Shown here piece by piece: positions 61,579 through 64,000 of a stretch of DNA of 64,000 nucleotides (within the stretch, counting starts at the first letter, position 1; the number at the start of each line of letters is the position of its first letter). The DNA lies in assembly GCF_006346335.1 (NCBI RefSeq), contig NZ_VDMC01000001.1, positions 496,001-560,000 on the forward strand. The letters run 5' to 3'. Below the pieces are notes generated by a model, which made no database searches, was not told the origin of the DNA, and was given only the letters and a program-made list of their open reading frames with translations. This DNA comes from Aequorivita sinensis. GTDB taxonomy: Bacteria; Bacteroidota; Bacteroidia; Flavobacteriales; Flavobacteriaceae. The translations under genes were made by a program, and so were the position numbers.

Positions 61579-62160
61579 TTAATTGAATAACAATTGAATG
61601 TTTGAAGTAAAAAGTTTTACTGCAATTGCTAGCAAAATTACACCAAAAACCTTTTGAATCACAGCAATTCCGTTTTTTCCCAAAAAGCGTTGCAGTTTTC
61701 CTGAAGTTTTTAGCACGGTATAGATAATTACTATGTTTACTACTATAGCTACAATTATATTTTGAATTTCATATTCTGCACGTAATGAAAGAAGTGTAGT
61801 TAAACTTCCAGGTCCTGCTAATAATGGAAAAGCTAAAGGAAATATTGAAGCCATATCGGGGTTTGTATCTCCTTCTTTAAAAAGAGTTACCCCTAATATC
61901 ATTTCTAAAGCAATAAAAAAGAGAATTAATGCACCTGCAACAGCAAATTCATTAACATTTACGCCAATAAGATTTAAAATACTCTCCCCAAGAAAAAGGA
62001 ACAGAATCATTACAACCGCTGCAATTATTGATGCTTTTGCAGAATTAATATGACCTGCTTTATCACGTAAGCCAATAATAATTGGAATGCTTCCAATAAT
62101 ATCGATTACAGCAAAAAGAACCATAGTGGCCGTTAGTATCTCCTTAAAATTTAATAGCAT
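61579..62160 (-). CDS. MarC-family membrane protein
   Basis: A 193-residue protein with six membrane segments; family motifs include VIDIIGSIPIIIGL, and FPLAFPLLAGPGSLTTLL. Despite the name (multiple antibiotic resistance locus) the function of MarC is not established. Confidence 0.88.
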   Translation of the reverse strand: MLLNFKEILTATMVLFAVIDIIGSIPIIIGLRDKAGHINSAKASIIAAVVMILFLFLGESILNLIGVNVNEFAVAGALILFFIALEMILGVTLFKEGDTNPDMASIFPLAFPLLAGPGSLTTLLSLRAEYEIQNIIVAIVVNIVIIYTVLKTSGKLQRFLGKNGIAVIQKVFGVILLAIAVKLFTSNIQLLFN

Positions 62161-62449
62161 AGCGAAATTTTTCAGGCGGCAAAAGTAAGTTTTATGTTTG
62201 GTCTAATAAAATAAATAAACAATAAAATAAAAAGTTTTTTTAAGGCTATAAAGTATTGACTGTTAATGGGTAATAATTAAATTGGGATAGAAGTAAAGTT
62301 AGTGAATGTATATCCGCCGAAACTCTCAAACTCTATTAGGCTTCCGTTGATATGTGTGTTAGTCAAAAAAAAAAATAAGCGTTTGAATCTTAAATATTGA
62401 GTCATCTGTTTGATTTTATCCCGGTAGGTGTAAAATTGTATCGAAGTAG
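62161..62449. other. Gap between divergent marC and DUF3109 genes
   Basis: About 290 bp, AT-rich, with an A11 run at about 62369. It holds the marC -7 box at 62180-62187 (TACTTTTG on the minus strand, 20 nt before the ATG). A minus-strand open frame here lacks coding character. Confidence 0.5.
62180..62187 (-). promoter_or_regulatory. -7 box of marC
   Basis: TACTTTTG followed by CC on the minus strand, identical to the atpB box. Confidence 0.6.
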
Positions 62450-62457
62450 TATATTTG
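62450..62457 (+). promoter_or_regulatory. -7 box abutting the DUF3109 start codon
   Basis: TATATTTG followed by C ends only four bases before the ATG at 62462, so transcription would begin at or near the start codon. Confidence 0.5.
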
Positions 62458-62461
62458 CAAA

Positions 62462-63025
62462 ATGTTTCAACTAGGCAAAACAATAGTATCCGAAGACATT
62501 ATCAAGAAAGATTTTGTCTGTAACCTCAACGCATGCAAAGGTGCTTGCTGTATTGAAGGGGAGGCGGGAGCACCCCTAAATGAGGAAGAAGTACAAATTT
62601 TAAAAGATATTTACCCTAAGGTGAAACCATTCCTTCGCCCTGAAGGAATTGCATCCATAGAAAAGCAAGGCACCCACGTAGTATCCGATTTAGACGAACT
62701 AGAAACTCCTCTAGTAGATGGGAAGGAGTGTGTTTATGTAACTTTTACCGATAAAGGTATTGCAAGTTGCGGAATCGAAGACGCTTTTAATGCAGGCGAA
62801 ATAGACTTTCGAAAACCTATTTCTTGTCATTTATACCCAATACGGGTTCAGGAGTACAGCGAGTTTTCTGCAGTAAATTACCACCGTTGGCCAATTTGTG
62901 ATGACGCTTGTACCTTAGGGAAAGAACTTCAAGTACCCGTTTATAAGTTTACAAAAGATGCTCTTATCAGAAAATTTGGCGAAAATTGGTATACCGAACT
63001 AGAAAAAGTGGCTTCTGAGTTATAG
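62462..63025 (+). CDS. DUF3109-family cysteine-rich protein
   Basis: A 187-residue protein with the DUF3109 signature: CNLNACKGACCIEGEAGAPL near the N-terminus, then CVYVTFTDKGIASCGIEDAF, ISCHLYPIRV, and ICDDACTLG. The ordered Cys residues suggest an Fe-S or zinc site, like the related YkgJ-type CxCC proteins. Conserved in Bacteroidota; function unknown. The start fits the family, yet the only -7 box lies right next to it. Confidence 0.85.
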   Translation: MFQLGKTIVSEDIIKKDFVCNLNACKGACCIEGEAGAPLNEEEVQILKDIYPKVKPFLRPEGIASIEKQGTHVVSDLDELETPLVDGKECVYVTFTDKGIASCGIEDAFNAGEIDFRKPISCHLYPIRVQEYSEFSAVNYHRWPICDDACTLGKELQVPVYKFTKDALIRKFGENWYTELEKVASEL

Positions 63026-63123
63026 GGGTTTCCCCCATTTTTCGTATATTCTAATTATATTTAGTTGGCTTTGTTTAACTTAGCTTCTGAAATCCTTTTT
63101 TCTGCAATTAAAATTTTAGAATT

Positions 63124-63726
63124 ATGAAAAAATATATAGTAGCACTTTTTGTACTGGGTACACTTATAGCGTGTAAAGACAATCCTGTGAGCAAAAAAGT
63201 AAAAGAAACAAGAGAATCGGTTTCCAATACTACAAATGCTGTGAAGGAAATGACCAAAATGCAGGACGATATTAAAGAACTGCAAGAAATTACTCCACTT
63301 ACCAACGAAGATTTTAAGAATTGGCTTCCAGACCAAGTTGATGGTATGAAGCGTATAAGCTATAAAGCTGGGCAAACTGGGATGATGGGAATTTCATCTA
63401 TTGAAGCTACATATGCTAATGAAGATAAGTCTAAAAAGTTTAGCTTTAATATTATCGATGGAGCGGGACAAATGGGTGCCGCTGCAACAGCAGGTATGAG
63501 AATGGTAATGACTCAAGATTTTGAAGAAGAAGATGAAAATGGCTTTAAAAGAACCACTACTAAAAGAGGAACTAAAGCTATTGAAGAATATAGAACTAGA
63601 GACAATAGAAGTAAAATTCAGCTTATGGAAGGCAATCGTTTCTATATAGATGCTACTGGAACTAATATGGATCTCGATGAAACTTGGGATGCTATTGATG
63701 AATTAGATATAGACGACTTAGGTTAA
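63124..63726 (+). CDS. Predicted lipoprotein of unknown function
   Basis: A 200-residue protein with lipobox GTLIAC followed by KDN, a coiled-coil-like segment (about 25-60), and a mixed domain (VDGMKRISYKAGQTGMMGIS; GNRFYIDATGTNMDLDETW). Similar lipoproteins occur in flavobacteria without known role. It is followed by a strong terminator. Confidence 0.7.
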   Translation: MKKYIVALFVLGTLIACKDNPVSKKVKETRESVSNTTNAVKEMTKMQDDIKELQEITPLTNEDFKNWLPDQVDGMKRISYKAGQTGMMGISSIEATYANEDKSKKFSFNIIDGAGQMGAAATAGMRMVMTQDFEEEDENGFKRTTTKRGTKAIEEYRTRDNRSKIQLMEGNRFYIDATGTNMDLDETWDAIDELDIDDLG

Positions 63727-63745
63727 TACAACTTAAAACAAAATT

Positions 63746-63783
63746 AAAAAGGGCTGAAAGCAGTAGTGTTTTCAGTCCTTTTT
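63746..63783 (+). terminator. Terminator of the last lipoprotein gene
   Basis: AAAAAGGGCTGAAA / TTTTCAGTCCTTTTT stem (one G-U) with a 9-nt loop and T-run. Confidence 0.88.
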
Positions 63784-63847
63784 GTGTTTTGGAACATATG
63801 TTATCAGGTTTGTTACAATAGTGTTATACCTCACAAAATGATTACCT

Positions 63848-63942
63848 TAAATTTGAATATATAATTATTGAATATTAGACAAAAGTGAGGAGATTGTTTA
63901 ATGTTAAATATGTAAGGTCGTGATATCGCGGCCTTTTTTTTT
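63848..63942 (+). ncRNA. Candidate orphan small RNA with promoter and terminator
   Basis: TAAATTTG (63848-63855) matches the -7 consensus. About 85 nt later AAGGTCGTG-ATAT-CGCGGCCTT (63914-63935, G-U pairs included) is followed by T8, a good terminator. The preceding gene already has its own terminator at 63746, so this second one has no gene of its own. The transcript would be about 80 nt. It includes AGTGAGGAG before ATG TTA AAT ATG TAA, a four-codon frame with an unusually strong Shine-Dalgarno for this phylum. No -33 box was found. Confidence 0.4.
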
Positions 63943-64000
63943 GTGGTATATTGATTGAAGTAAGATTTTTATAAAAAATTTCAGAACTCAATAGCTCTCA

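Noticed and set aside
62360-62385. A11 run as a phase-variable promoter tract
   Set aside because: It is about 80 nt from the nearest -7 box and in no gene, so a switching role is not supported.
62277-62483. A 68-codon minus-strand open frame in the marC/DUF3109 gap
   Set aside because: It runs through an A11 tract, overlaps the DUF3109 start and has no coding character or family match.
1-64000. CRISPR arrays, rRNA genes, insertion sequences
   Set aside because: No regularly spaced repeats, no rRNA-like sequence and no transposase or integrase frame were seen.

Overview
The window is a chromosomal segment of a Flavobacteriaceae bacterium (phylum Bacteroidota), about 64 kb, AT-rich and densely coded. 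This rests on the type IX secretion (T9SS) lipoprotein SprE/PorW, two proteins with T9SS C-terminal sorting domains, an ATP synthase operon without atpD/atpC, a PaaE-type ferredoxin-NADP reductase, a DUF3109 protein, an OlsF-type lipid acyltransferase, and repeated promoter boxes of the Bacteroidota form TAnnTTTG. The genus cannot be fixed from sequence alone.

Layout. 1-3.1 kb: the 3' part of a zinc metallopeptidase gene, an overlapping lipoprotein gene, a broken DUF2442 gene and a flavin/2Fe-2S reductase. 3.3-12.7 kb: sprE, a bactofilin, atpZ, a small membrane protein, then atpB-E-F-H-A-G; a four-helix-bundle (S23/IVP-like) gene with flanking repeats is lodged between atpA and atpG. 12.8-20.1 kb: housekeeping genes (lipoprotein, 2-hydroxyacid dehydrogenase, glyoxalase-like protein, aminolipid acyltransferase, aspartate kinase, GNAT, fructose-1,6-bisphosphatase, TerB-like). 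20.3-26.7 kb: the ligase-associated DNA repair cluster (MBL exonuclease, ATP-dependent ligase, Lhr-like helicase, PdeM phosphoesterase), interrupted by a DUF559 pseudogene framed by about 80-bp direct repeats. 26.7-38.5 kb: a TspO-like protein, a secreted M4 protease, a repeat-bearing lipoprotein, a DEDD exonuclease, serS, an HTTM protein, ribF, pth, rplY and prs.

38.7-54.4 kb is an accessory defence island starting right after tRNA-Leu(CAA). It holds a WYL regulator; an unusual protein fusing a type I methyltransferase/specificity-like region to a histidine-kinase-type ATPase domain; a receiver-domain protein 3 bp downstream; a DUF2130 PD-(D/E)XK-like nuclease; a YD-repeat-like protein; a complete type I restriction-modification set (hsdM, hsdS, hsdR); and an SF2 helicase-like ATPase. 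Three island transcription units (the methylase-kinase, the DUF2130 gene and the helicase-like gene) carry the same cis element, TGCA-N7-TGCA, at a fixed place: 59-60 nt before the ATG and 26 nt before the start of a -7-like box. I consider the methylase-kinase/receiver pair and this shared element the best candidates for an undescribed system: a modification-type DNA reader wired to two-component signalling.

54.6-64 kb returns to core genes: lipB and lipA, a GLUG-repeat T9SS cargo protein, HupE/UreJ-like protein, dCMP deaminase and S41 protease (coupled), a small membrane protein, MarC, DUF3109, a lipoprotein, and a possible orphan small RNA at the end.

No rRNA, CRISPR array, transposase or integrase was seen.
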